NCBI GenBank assembly: GCA_028282025.1
Contig: JANQIT010000259.1
Coordinates: forward strand, 1-39,708
Reading direction: 5' to 3'
DNA length: 39,708 nucleotides
DNA from: Hwanghaeella sp.
GTDB taxonomy: Bacteria > Pseudomonadota > Alphaproteobacteria > UBA8366 > Aestuariispiraceae
Part shown: positions 7,452-15,148 of the stretch, one piece after another
Layout of the letters: each line of letters begins with the position of its first letter
Position numbering within the stretch: position 1 is the first letter of the stretch
Made by a program: the position numbers and the translations under genes
The notes under the pieces: model-generated
Seen by the model: the letters and a program-made list of their open reading frames with translations, nothing else
The model's database searches: none
Told to the model about the DNA's origin: nothing

Positions 7452-8444
7452 TCAAACAGCCCCCTGCACAGCGGACCGCGCCATCGCAACACAGATCTTG
7501 AATGCATTGCGCATGGAATCCGGCTTGGCGATACCCTGCCCGACAATGTCATAGCCGGTGCCGTGTCCGCAGGTGGTCACCGGCACGGGCAGCCCGCCCA
7601 GGACCGTAACCCCTTCCGCGAATCCCAGCAGCTTCATCGCGATCTGGCCCTGGTCGTGATACATGGTCACCACCACGTCGAAATCGCCGTTGCGCGCACG
7701 GACGAAAACCGTGTCCGACGGATAGGGTCCTTCCGCCGCAATCTGTTCCTTGCGCGCCCGGTCGATAGCCGGGGTAATGACCTCTATCTCCTCCATTCCG
7801 AAGTTCCCACCGTCTCCCGCGTGGGGGTTGAGGGCGGCAACCCCCACCCGCGGCCGGTCGACGCCCGCCGCGCGCAAAGTCCGGTGCGCGAAGGAGATGC
7901 CGTCGAAAACACCGTCTTGCGTGATCTCGGCGGCGACATCCTTCAAGGGTACGTGGGAGGTCACCCGGGTTGTCCACAGCCCGGTTTCGCCGGGCGTCCG
8001 CAGCCCGGGCAAGACATTCAGTTCCCCGACAGTCCCATCAAAGCCCAGAACGTTCGCCAGAAAACGCATCTCATCTTCCTGGTCGAGGCCGCCCAGATGC
8101 ATGGCCTCCTTATTCAGCGGCGCGAACAGAAGACCGTCGGAGTCGCCCGAAACCACCCTTTGCGCCCCCTTCGCCAGCAAGGCCAGCATCTCCTCGCCCG
8201 CCCCGGCGGTCGCCCGGCCCGGCGTTGTCGTCAGCCCGTCCACCGGGATGAAAGGAATGGTGCTGGCATGCGCGGGGTCCAGCGTGAGGCCCGCCGCCGC
8301 GGCGCCCTCGTCCAGGACGGCGGGGTCGCCAAGCACCTCGACATCCGCGGCGGCGTGGGTCTCCGCCTCGCTCAAGAGTCGCGCGGCAAGCTCCGGGCCT
8401 ATGCCGTTTCGGTCCCCCAATATCATCGTAATGCGTGGCGCCAT
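7452..8444 (-). CDS. pdxA: 4-hydroxythreonine-4-phosphate dehydrogenase family protein (PdxA/PdxA2-like)
   Basis: A 330-residue member of the PdxA family. It carries MILGDRNGIGPE at the N-terminus, metal-binding His in TSHVPLKD, NPHAGDGGNFGMEE and MYHDQGQIAMK, and a final GTGYDIVGQGIA loop. PdxA oxidises 4-phospho-hydroxythreonine in vitamin B6 synthesis; the PdxA2 branch acts on D-threonate or D-erythronate 4-phosphate. Clustering with a HIBADH-type dehydrogenase, away from ksgA or surA, favours the catabolic branch. The C-terminus may be shifted: at a run of five G (forward C-run 7460-7464), dropping one base would replace the last three residues with 26 others ending at 7382. The 263-bp gap upstream to the kinase gene holds a short inverted repeat (8498-8519) and presumably the promoter. 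Confidence 0.82.
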   Translation of the reverse strand: MAPRITMILGDRNGIGPELAARLLSEAETHAAADVEVLGDPAVLDEGAAAAGLTLDPAHASTIPFIPVDGLTTTPGRATAGAGEEMLALLAKGAQRVVSGDSDGLLFAPLNKEAMHLGGLDQEDEMRFLANVLGFDGTVGELNVLPGLRTPGETGLWTTRVTSHVPLKDVAAEITQDGVFDGISFAHRTLRAAGVDRPRVGVAALNPHAGDGGNFGMEEIEVITPAIDRARKEQIAAEGPYPSDTVFVRARNGDFDVVVTMYHDQGQIAMKLLGFAEGVTVLGGLPVPVTTCGHGTGYDIVGQGIAKPDSMRNAFKICVAMARSAVQGAV

Positions 8445-8707
8445 CGTCCCCCATCCCTGCTTTCGTTTCTTATGAATTCAGCAGGTTAGCCGGACGGCCC
8501 GCAAGACCCAACGTGCGGGACCGTAAAAATCGTAAAAGGTCCGGTGACTGAGGAAGATCAATGCCGGCCTGCCTCCACGTTCGGGGAGACAAGATCCACA
8601 ATTCCGTGAAAGGCCGGAGGTCAGCCGCGGTATCGGCGAACAGTTACGCAGGCTGAGAATTTTGCCCGGCAGCCCGTCCTGAACGCGCGGCCCGGAACTG
8701 CGGCGTC

Positions 8708-10003
8708 TTAATGCAGGCTCTCCGGCGCGTTCTTCCCCTGATACAACGGATAGAGACTGTCGAGCGGCCAGCGAACCGTCACGGCCGTCCCGGCATCGCG
8801 TTCGCTTTCGATAGAGAGGTTGCCATCCCGTGCGGCTGCGAGCTTGGAGCAAATGTAGAGCCCCAGTCCAGCGCCCCGCCCGGCCCGCCGCGCCACATAT
8901 GAATCAGCGGGCAGAAACGGCTTTCCGACATGGGCCAGTACGTCCGCCGGCATGCCGCAGCCGTTATCCGAAACCGTCAGAGTCAGGCTCTTTGCATCTT
9001 CGACGGACCAGTGCACGCGGACCTCCCCACCGTCTTCGACATGCCGGCAGGCATTTGCCACCAGATTATTGAGAATCTGCAATGTTGAGCGTTTTTCCGC
9101 GACAATGCTGCAGGGCACATCCACGGAGGCGGACACACCGATCGACAGGTTCCTCTCTTTCGCGATATGGTCGAAGCCGCGCAACAAATCCCGTGAAAAA
9201 TCGAGCGGATCGAACCTTTCGTCATCGAATCCGAGGGCGCCGCTCTCAAGCCTGCCCATATCGAGGATCGCGTCGACGATGGTCAGCAGTTGCTGACCGC
9301 TGCCGTTGATGATGTCAATATAATCCTTGTATTTTGGATTATCAATCTCCCCATAAATCTCGTTCTGTATCATCTGAGAAAAGCCGACTATCGCGTTCAA
9401 GGGCGTTCGCAGGTCGTGGCTCACGCTCGCCAGGAATTCGGACTTGAACTGTATGGAGGTTTCGGCGGATTCTATCGCATGCTTCAGCGCCTGTTCGTTG
9501 TTCTTTATTTCCGTGATATCGAACTGAACACTTACGAACCCGCCGCCTGCCATCGGACGGTCGGTGGTTCGGATCCAGCGACCATCCTTCAGCCGCACCG
9601 TGAATGAGCCCTGCAAATGGCGTCGGTATTCGGCTTTTCTGGCAAGATAGGCGTCGCCGCCGCCGTACTCATCCCCGACTGTCACATTCCCGCGTTCGAT
9701 GTCTATGCGCCCCAGTTCCGCGAAATGCACGCCCGGACGGGCTTCTTCAACGGTGTATCCGTAGAGATCGCGAAAGTTCCGGTTGCATGCGACGAGCTTG
9801 CCTTCCGCGTCATAAATCACGATGGCTTCGGAGATATTTTCTATTGCCGCGGCAAACACGACGCCGCCGTTTGAAGATTCAAGCGCGTCGCGCAGCCGGC
9901 CGCATTCGGCCCGCAGGCGCGCCACCTCCTCGGTGAGTTCGCGCGTTCGCTCCACCGTATCCGCCTTGGGCGAAACCGGAGGATGTTTTGCCTCACCTTC
10001 CAT
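8708..10003 (-). CDS. PAS-domain sensor histidine kinase (soluble, orphan)
   Basis: About 431 residues with no membrane segment, so probably cytoplasmic. In order: a coiled coil (about residues 15-45), a PAS domain (about 50-165, IYDAEGKLVACNRNF and a closing VSVQFDITEIK), the HisKA phosphoacceptor helix SHDLRTPLNAIVGF with His near residue 196, and a HATPase domain with LNNLVANACRH (N box), SDNGCGM (G1) and GRGAGLGLYI (G2). The start is uncertain: ATG at 10003 is used here, but an in-frame TTG nine codons upstream (10030) is possible. No response regulator is adjacent. It is divergent from the SARP gene that leads the injection-system locus, so it may feed a signal into that locus, but this is inference from position. 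Confidence 0.85.
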   Translation of the reverse strand: MEGEAKHPPVSPKADTVERTRELTEEVARLRAECGRLRDALESSNGGVVFAAAIENISEAIVIYDAEGKLVACNRNFRDLYGYTVEEARPGVHFAELGRIDIERGNVTVGDEYGGGDAYLARKAEYRRHLQGSFTVRLKDGRWIRTTDRPMAGGGFVSVQFDITEIKNNEQALKHAIESAETSIQFKSEFLASVSHDLRTPLNAIVGFSQMIQNEIYGEIDNPKYKDYIDIINGSGQQLLTIVDAILDMGRLESGALGFDDERFDPLDFSRDLLRGFDHIAKERNLSIGVSASVDVPCSIVAEKRSTLQILNNLVANACRHVEDGGEVRVHWSVEDAKSLTLTVSDNGCGMPADVLAHVGKPFLPADSYVARRAGRGAGLGLYICSKLAAARDGNLSIESERDAGTAVTVRWPLDSLYPLYQGKNAPESLH

Positions 10004-10423
10004 GATCTTCCGGAACACCCCCCTAAACAACCCGCGCCGGAAGCCATGGCAAAGACTTCGGTCAATCGGCGCGGACTACGCAATCCCACGTATCTTTATC
10101 GTAATCATATATCGTCATGGTAATATAGCGCTTACCGACGATAAACGGTTTTTCCACGGGCTGCATGACAGTTCCGGGGCCGGCACGTGCGTCCTGGCGG
10201 CGTATTCGCCACCCTTCTGATCAAGCCGCGCCACAGACGCCTCGTGGGATACAGAAAATCTACTTAATCCTGTATATTTCCCATTCACGGGAACACTAAT
10301 TAGGCTATCCTGATGTCGGGCTGGGGCCCGCGCCGTCTTTTTGGGAAGGCGCGACTCTCTCAAGTCGAACAAAACGGCAAGCATCATTGCCGTCCACCTT
10401 TCTCCCCGCCCGCAGGGGGCCGC
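10004..10423. promoter_or_regulatory. Divergent control region between the kinase and SARP genes
   Basis: This is 420 bp without a credible gene and with AT-rich patches, expected to hold the promoters of both divergent genes. The best structured element is the imperfect inverted repeat at 10110-10143, listed separately. Another AT-rich tract lies at 10255-10312 and could contain the SARP promoter. I could not assign -35/-10 pairs with confidence on either strand. Confidence 0.5.
10110..10143. promoter_or_regulatory. Imperfect inverted repeat, candidate operator
   Basis: TATCGTC-at-GGTAA (10110-10123) pairs with TTACC-GACGATA (10132-10143) around an 8-base spacer, giving 12 matching positions with a 2-base bulge. 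It lies in the AT-rich middle of the divergent kinase/SARP gap. No T-run follows on either strand, so a protein-binding operator is likelier than a terminator. The binding factor is unknown. Confidence 0.45.
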
Positions 10424-11407
10424 GTGAGTGCATTTCGTGCAAAGGGATTCGGGCGCGTTCGGCTGTTAAGCGCTGCTGACGATACCGAAATTCCGCTGCA
10501 ACCGACGCCGCGGCGGTTGCTCGGCTTTTTCATCCTTGTCAGCGGAACCGCCCATCATCGGGAGGCCGTGGCCGAAGCCCTGTGGCCGGAAAGGGACCCG
10601 GACAGCGCGCGGCGATGCCTGAATTCAACGGTGCATCGGTTGAATCACGCCGCCGCGGAGGCCGTTGCCCACAGCGGCCCCCTGGTTGTAAGCCGGTCTA
10701 CCGACGATATGGCGCTGGACCGTACGGTGCTTGGCGATATCGACATCTCCCGCTTCGAGGCATTGGTTGCGGAAGAAAAAAACACCGGAGAGGAATATCT
10801 TTTGTCTCGCGTCGATACGCTGGAGAAGGCCAACGCCCTTTATACAGGACCGTTGATGGACGGGATTGCCGACGAATGGGCGGTCAGGGCGCGAAGCAAC
10901 GCGGAAGCGACGGCCCTATCGGTCAAGAAGCGCTTGATGGAGTGTTATCTGCGACTCAACGCGCCGGGATCGGCAATCCGGTACGGGCGGGAGATCCTTG
11001 AAATCGACGCCTTGCACGAGGAGACCCACCGCGACCTGATGGCCGCCCTTTACGCCAACGGGCAAAGGGTGCAAGCGCTCAACCAATTTGACAAACTACG
11101 CGCCCTGCTGGCCCATGAACTCGCAATTCCGCCGATGCCGGAAACCCAGGCGCTTTGCGCGCAGATCCGCTTGGGAACGCAGGAAGCGGATGGGGAAGAC
11201 GCGAAAGTCCCCCTTTCCGCGCTTAGAAAACGCCTGCAGGAAAATCGGGAGGCCCCGGCGGCCCCGGCCGATCTCAGCGCCTGTATTCAGGATATGCGCG
11301 ACCGAATCCGCGACTTGCGGTCTGTTTCGCGCCGCGTGGTGGAAGAGGCGGACGAGATGGAAAGCATGCTGTCGGACGTGCTGAAATCGATCCCGCCCAA
11401 CGCCTGA
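10424..11407 (+). CDS. SARP-type transcriptional activator (winged helix plus BTAD)
   Basis: About 327 residues from the GTG at 10424, which has AGGGGG just upstream; an in-frame ATG at 10313 would add a 37-residue low-complexity leader and is less likely. The N-terminal ~100 residues fit an OmpR-like winged helix (TPRRLLGFFILVSGTAHHRE, then EALWPERDPDSARRCLNSTV, HRLN). The middle (about 105-250) is the helical bacterial transcriptional activator domain: YTGPLMDGIADEWAVRAR, then LMECYLRLNAPGSAIRYGRE, ILEID-LHEETHRDLMAALY and ALNQFDKLRALLAHEL. The C-terminal ~70 residues look like a coiled coil. SARP proteins bind direct heptamers at 11-bp period; exactly such an array starts 74 bp downstream, in front of the injection-system operon. 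It is therefore the likely activator of that operon. Confidence 0.85.
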   Translation: MSAFRAKGFGRVRLLSAADDTEIPLQPTPRRLLGFFILVSGTAHHREAVAEALWPERDPDSARRCLNSTVHRLNHAAAEAVAHSGPLVVSRSTDDMALDRTVLGDIDISRFEALVAEEKNTGEEYLLSRVDTLEKANALYTGPLMDGIADEWAVRARSNAEATALSVKKRLMECYLRLNAPGSAIRYGREILEIDALHEETHRDLMAALYANGQRVQALNQFDKLRALLAHELAIPPMPETQALCAQIRLGTQEADGEDAKVPLSALRKRLQENREAPAAPADLSACIQDMRDRIRDLRSVSRRVVEEADEMESMLSDVLKSIPPNA

Positions 11408-11480
11408 ACCCCTTCGAATCCCCCTACAATATTGCAGTTTCAACACCCGTCACACGGGACCGTCAGGCATTTCCCGACAA

Positions 11481-11533
11481 CGGTGATTGTCCGGTGATCG
11501 GCCGGTGATCCGGCGGTGTCGGCACCCTGCAAT
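11481..11533 (+). promoter_or_regulatory. Direct-repeat SARP operator and -10 element of the eCIS operon
   Basis: CGGTGAT occurs at 11481, 11492 and 11503, and a CGGTGTC variant at 11514, an exact 11-bp period (heptamer plus 4-bp spacer). Seven bases after the last heptamer is TGCAAT (11528-11533), a 4/6 match to the -10 consensus. SARP regulators are known to bind such direct heptamers with the array ending about 8 bp before -10, replacing a -35 box. No good -35 hexamer is seen here. Transcription would begin near 11540, leaving a ~70-base leader before the DUF4255 gene. Confidence 0.78.
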
Positions 11534-11610
11534 CCTCCCTTCGACACAACCAGGACTAAAACTGAAAACAAACAGGGGGCGATCGGTGTGTCCGGATTTG
11601 CGGCAGGGCT

Positions 11611-12198
11611 ATGAGTTCGTATCTGGTCATTCAACAGACCAGCAGCGTGCTTGCCAAACTGCTCAAGGAACGTATCGCGGAATCAGGCGTCCGGGCGGCC
11701 TCGGGCCAGCAGATCGAAGTATCAGCGAACACGCCGACGGAACTGATTCGAACCGGCAAAGGCCAACTGTCCTTCTGGCTCTACAAACTTGCGGAGAACG
11801 CCTACACCCGCAACGCATTGCCGGACCGGGCCAACGGAAGCGATCTGCCGCCCCTGCCGCTGAACCTGCATTTTCTGGTCACGCCCATTACGAAAAGCGC
11901 GGACGTCGACCTGATGGTGATGGGGAAGGTGCTGCAGGTATTCTACGAAAATCCCATCGTCCTGCTGCGCAACGAGGACGATGCGGACCTGCACGACCAG
12001 ATCACCATCCAACTGGAACGCACCACTGTCGACGAGCAAAGCCGGATCTGGGAAGCCCTTTCCGAACCGTATCGCCTGTCGGTCAGCTATCTGGTGCAAA
12101 TCGCCAGGATCGACGCGCAGCGGACCGCGCCCGGCGCGCTTGTCGTCGACCGCCAGGCCGGCTTTCCGAACGGCGTCATCCCGGCGGGAGGGCGCTGA
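11611..12198 (+). CDS. DUF4255 / Pvc16 N-terminal domain protein (tail terminator, Afp16-like)
   Basis: A 195-residue protein matching the DUF4255/Pvc16-N pattern: an N-terminal helix (SSYLVIQQTSSVLAKLLKER), a central QLSFWLYKLAENAYTRN strand region, LPLNLHFLVTPITKSADVDL, then MGKVLQVFYENPIVL and a C-terminal RLSVSYLVQIARID strand. In Afp/PVC particles the Afp16-type protein caps the distal end of tube and sheath and fixes particle length. It is the first gene of the operon, behind the SARP operator. Its TGA overlaps the next ATG. The start is ATG 11611 with a weak GCAGGG site four bases upstream. Confidence 0.85.
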   Translation: MSSYLVIQQTSSVLAKLLKERIAESGVRAASGQQIEVSANTPTELIRTGKGQLSFWLYKLAENAYTRNALPDRANGSDLPPLPLNLHFLVTPITKSADVDLMVMGKVLQVFYENPIVLLRNEDDADLHDQITIQLERTTVDEQSRIWEALSEPYRLSVSYLVQIARIDAQRTAPGALVVDRQAGFPNGVIPAGGR

Positions 12199-12884
12199 TG
12201 TACCGTGTTTCCCTGTCCCGGCCGGCATTCGGTTTAAGATTGATCGATTCCTATCTGGCCGGGCTGGGCGCCTTTGGTTCCTCGCCGCCGGCCGCCGGCG
12301 CGTTCCGGGCCATCGTCATGGCGGGGAACGGACTGTCGCGGAACTTGCCCCTTAAAACGGTAACGGGGCCGTCGGGACAGCTTCTTTGTTTCAATGAAAC
12401 ACGGGGAGAAGACGGTATCCCGCGCCGCCCCGCTATCGGACCCGGCGCCCGCGCCGTTCTGCTGGAAGCTGAGTATTTCCGCCCGGCGGTGCTTTCCAAT
12501 ATCCCTTTTCCCGGCGATGGGGATACATCCCCCCCGCTGCGGGAGGTGCATCTTGACCCGGGCGTGAACTACCCGTTCCCAAGCGGCCGCGCCCCGAGCG
12601 ACGGCGCCCCGACCCTGCTGCGCGGCGTGGTCCGCACCGATGGCGGCAGCGCCGCCGGCTTCAACATCGAACCGATGGGTCCCCTCAAAGGACGTGTTCA
12701 ACCCTACCGTACCGGGCCTGACGGTCAATGGATGCTCGTTTTCCCATCGAATCAGCAGGACGCCAGCATCTCATACCGCGTCGTCTCGCCATCGGGACAA
12801 AGCAGGACTTTCAGGAATGTAAGCGTGACGGCAAACGCCACGGCGACCGCCGCGCCTTATCAGGTCGGACAGGGGTCCGGCTGA
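12198..12884 (+). CDS. Carboxypeptidase-regulatory-like domain protein of the eCIS operon
   Basis: A 228-residue protein without signal peptide. The N-terminal ~70 residues are Gly/Pro-rich with hydrophobic strands. The middle has RAVLLEAEYFRPAVLSNIPF. The C-terminal ~90 residues (LLRGVVRTDGGSAAGFNI, GRVQPYRTGPDGQWMLVF, YRVVSPSGQSRTFRNVSVTA) read as a transthyretin-like carboxypeptidase-regulatory beta-sandwich. Start is the ATG overlapping the DUF4255 stop (ATGA). Such beta-sandwich proteins accompany DUF4255 in some injection-system clusters; a structural or accessory decoration role is likely, but no specific function is known to me. The frame can be read further upstream, but only in antiparallel shadow of the DUF4255 gene. 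Confidence 0.65.
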   Translation: MYRVSLSRPAFGLRLIDSYLAGLGAFGSSPPAAGAFRAIVMAGNGLSRNLPLKTVTGPSGQLLCFNETRGEDGIPRRPAIGPGARAVLLEAEYFRPAVLSNIPFPGDGDTSPPLREVHLDPGVNYPFPSGRAPSDGAPTLLRGVVRTDGGSAAGFNIEPMGPLKGRVQPYRTGPDGQWMLVFPSNQQDASISYRVVSPSGQSRTFRNVSVTANATATAAPYQVGQGSG

Positions 12885-12952
12885 TCAATGTCGGGAGCGA
12901 CAGTATGCGCCCGTTGTCGTGGTGAACCGTAACTCTGGAAGGAGGCAGCAGG

Positions 12953-14632
12953 ATGCCTGAATACTTATCGCCAGGAGTGTACATCGAAGAGGTTCCCAGC
13001 GGACCCGTCCCGATCCAAGGGGTTTCAACCAGCACGACCGGATTTGTCGGCTGTACGGAAAGAGGGCCGATGCGCCCCACCCTGGTCACCAGTTGGCTGG
13101 AATATCAGCGCCGCTTCGGGGGGCTTCCGGCATCCGGCGACATCGAGAAACTGGGATATATGGCCCACGCCGTTCAGGGCTTCTTCGCCAATGGGGGTCA
13201 AAGGGCCTTCATCGCGCGCGTCACGGACGAAACGACGGCGAAGCACACCGCGACGCTGGAAATCAAGGACGGCGGCTCGGCAAACAGCAAGATGAAGTTG
13301 GTGATAAACGCCATCGGTCCCGGAAACGCCGGCGCCAACGTTCTTGTCAAAGTTACCCAGGGATCGCTGCAAACCGCCAACAGTCCCGCGACCAAGGACC
13401 TCTTCAAGATTTCGGTGATTTACTACAAGGGAAAGACCGATGCGCCGAGCACCGGCCTGGCGACCGATGACATGGACCCGGACAATCCCGAAAACGTCAC
13501 CAAGGCCGGCTTCATCGAGCCGACCATGCGGGAGACGTTCGACAATCTGTCCCTGGATCCCGCCGCGCCCAACTATGTAATGACCGTGGTCAATCCGGCG
13601 TCGAACCTGATTCAGGTTTCAAAGACGGGCGAACTGCCGATGGGAGCCATCGCCGCGACGGCGAAAAAGTACCAGCAGCTCAAGATCACGGCAGCCGCCG
13701 GCGCATCGCTGGAACCGAAGCTGCCAGCGGCCACCCAGTACACCGACGAGAAGAACACATCCACCGACAGCGGCGACTGGAAGGGGTTGCTTGGGCTGAG
13801 TGCAATCCGGGACATCAGTATTCTCGCCATTCCCGACCAGGGAATGAAACCGCTTACCTCGGCGCTGCTGACAAAAATGCAGGCCTTCTGCGAGAACGGG
13901 AAAAGCTGCTTCGCCATCGCTCAATTTACCCAGGATCGAACGCCAAGCCCGGATCTGCGCCCGCCGATCGATTCCTCTTATGTCGCGATGTACTATCCGT
14001 GGCTGACCATCCAGAACCCGGAGACCATGGAGTTAATCTCCGTTCCGCCGAGCGGTCACATGGCCGGGGTCTACGCCCGCACGGATATCGACCGCGGGGT
14101 GCACAAAGCGCCGGCTAACGAGATTGTCCTGGGCCCGATCCTGCAGAATGTCGGCGATACGGGACCGCTTTCGCCGAATGTCACACGCGGACAGCAGGAC
14201 CTCCTGAACCCCATGAACGTGAACTGCATCCGGGATTTCCGGGCCGAAGGACGCGGCGTCCGGGTCTGGGGCGGGCGCACGACATCGAGCAACGGGCAGT
14301 GGCGTTACGTGAATGTCCGCCGCCTGTTCATCTTCGTCGAACAGTCCATTGATGTCGGCACCCAATGGGTCGTCTTCGAACCGAACGACGAATATACCTG
14401 GGAACGTGTAATCAGTTCGGTATCGGGGTTCCTGAACACAACCTGGCGCAACGGCGCCTTGATGGGGACGACGCCGCAAGAGGCCTACTTCGTCCGCTGT
14501 GACAGAACCACCATGACCCAGGACGACATCGACAATGGCAGGCTGGTCTGCCTTGTCGGCATCGCCCCGGTGAAACCCGCGGAATTCGTAATCTTCCGGT
14601 TCAGCCAGAAGACCGCACTGGCCGAAAGCTAA
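12953..14632 (+). CDS. Contractile sheath protein 1 (Afp2/Pvc2-type)
   Basis: A 559-residue phage-tail-sheath family protein. The N-terminus PEYLSPGVYIEEVPSGPVPI is the sheath signature, followed by GVSTSTTGFVGCTERGP and AVQGFFANGGQRAFIARV. The C-terminal domain carries VPPSGHMAGVYARTDIDRGV, HKAPANE, then WRYVNVRRLFIFVEQSID and WVVFEPNDEYTWERV. Sheath subunits form the contracting outer tube through strand exchange at both termini. A strong ribosome-binding site (AAGGAGG, 12939-12945) seven bases before ATG fits a protein made in many copies. The tube gene follows 20 bp later. Confidence 0.95.
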   Translation: MPEYLSPGVYIEEVPSGPVPIQGVSTSTTGFVGCTERGPMRPTLVTSWLEYQRRFGGLPASGDIEKLGYMAHAVQGFFANGGQRAFIARVTDETTAKHTATLEIKDGGSANSKMKLVINAIGPGNAGANVLVKVTQGSLQTANSPATKDLFKISVIYYKGKTDAPSTGLATDDMDPDNPENVTKAGFIEPTMRETFDNLSLDPAAPNYVMTVVNPASNLIQVSKTGELPMGAIAATAKKYQQLKITAAAGASLEPKLPAATQYTDEKNTSTDSGDWKGLLGLSAIRDISILAIPDQGMKPLTSALLTKMQAFCENGKSCFAIAQFTQDRTPSPDLRPPIDSSYVAMYYPWLTIQNPETMELISVPPSGHMAGVYARTDIDRGVHKAPANEIVLGPILQNVGDTGPLSPNVTRGQQDLLNPMNVNCIRDFRAEGRGVRVWGGRTTSSNGQWRYVNVRRLFIFVEQSIDVGTQWVVFEPNDEYTWERVISSVSGFLNTTWRNGALMGTTPQEAYFVRCDRTTMTQDDIDNGRLVCLVGIAPVKPAEFVIFRFSQKTALAES

Positions 14633-14652
14633 GCAAGGAAAGGATCTGATCC

Positions 14653-15093
14653 ATGGCTGAAACAGGAAAACGCGACGATCCCTATACCGCCCATAATTTC
14701 GTCGTGCAGATCGACGGGCTTTCGGTGGCCGGTTTCTCCGAAGTCAGCGGGCTATCGACCGAAACGGACATCATCGAATACCGCAACGGTAACGAGGATA
14801 TCACCGTCCGGAAGCTGCCTGGCCTGAAGAAGTTCACCAATATTTCCCTGAAACGCGGAATGACGAAGAGCAACGATCTATGGAAGTGGCGGCAGTCCGT
14901 CATGCAGGGGAAGACCGAGCGCAAGAGCGGGACGATCATTCTGCAGGACGAAGCGCGGAAACCCGCCTTGAAATGGCAGTTCAAGGAGGGTTGGCCCAGC
15001 AAGTGGGAAGGCCCCAGCCTGAACGCCAAGAACAACGAAGTCTCGATAGAGACTTTGGAAATCGCCTGCGAAGACATCGAGTTAGTGTCCTAG
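14653..15093 (+). CDS. Inner tube protein 1 (T4 gp19-like, Afp1/Afp5-type)
   Basis: A 146-residue gp19/Hcp-like beta-barrel tube subunit. It has the hallmarks YTAHNFVVQIDGLSVAGFSE, VSGLSTETDIIEYRNGNED, LPGLKKFTNISLKRGMTKSN, WKW and a final SIETLEIACEDIELVS. Six such subunits make each ring of the inner tube that is driven into the target and holds cargo in its lumen. Length is standard. AGGAAAGG lies upstream. It forms the first of two sheath/tube pairs in the operon. Confidence 0.94.
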   Translation: MAETGKRDDPYTAHNFVVQIDGLSVAGFSEVSGLSTETDIIEYRNGNEDITVRKLPGLKKFTNISLKRGMTKSNDLWKWRQSVMQGKTERKSGTIILQDEARKPALKWQFKEGWPSKWEGPSLNAKNNEVSIETLEIACEDIELVS

Positions 15094-15148
15094 GAAACCG
15101 CACGCCCGGACGGCCAGGGCCGGACCGGGCGTGCGAAAGCGGAAACCC

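Noticed and set aside
7209-8489. Plus-strand frame of 426 codons across the PdxA-type gene
   Set aside because: Shadow frame; the minus strand carries PdxA motifs and a normal length.
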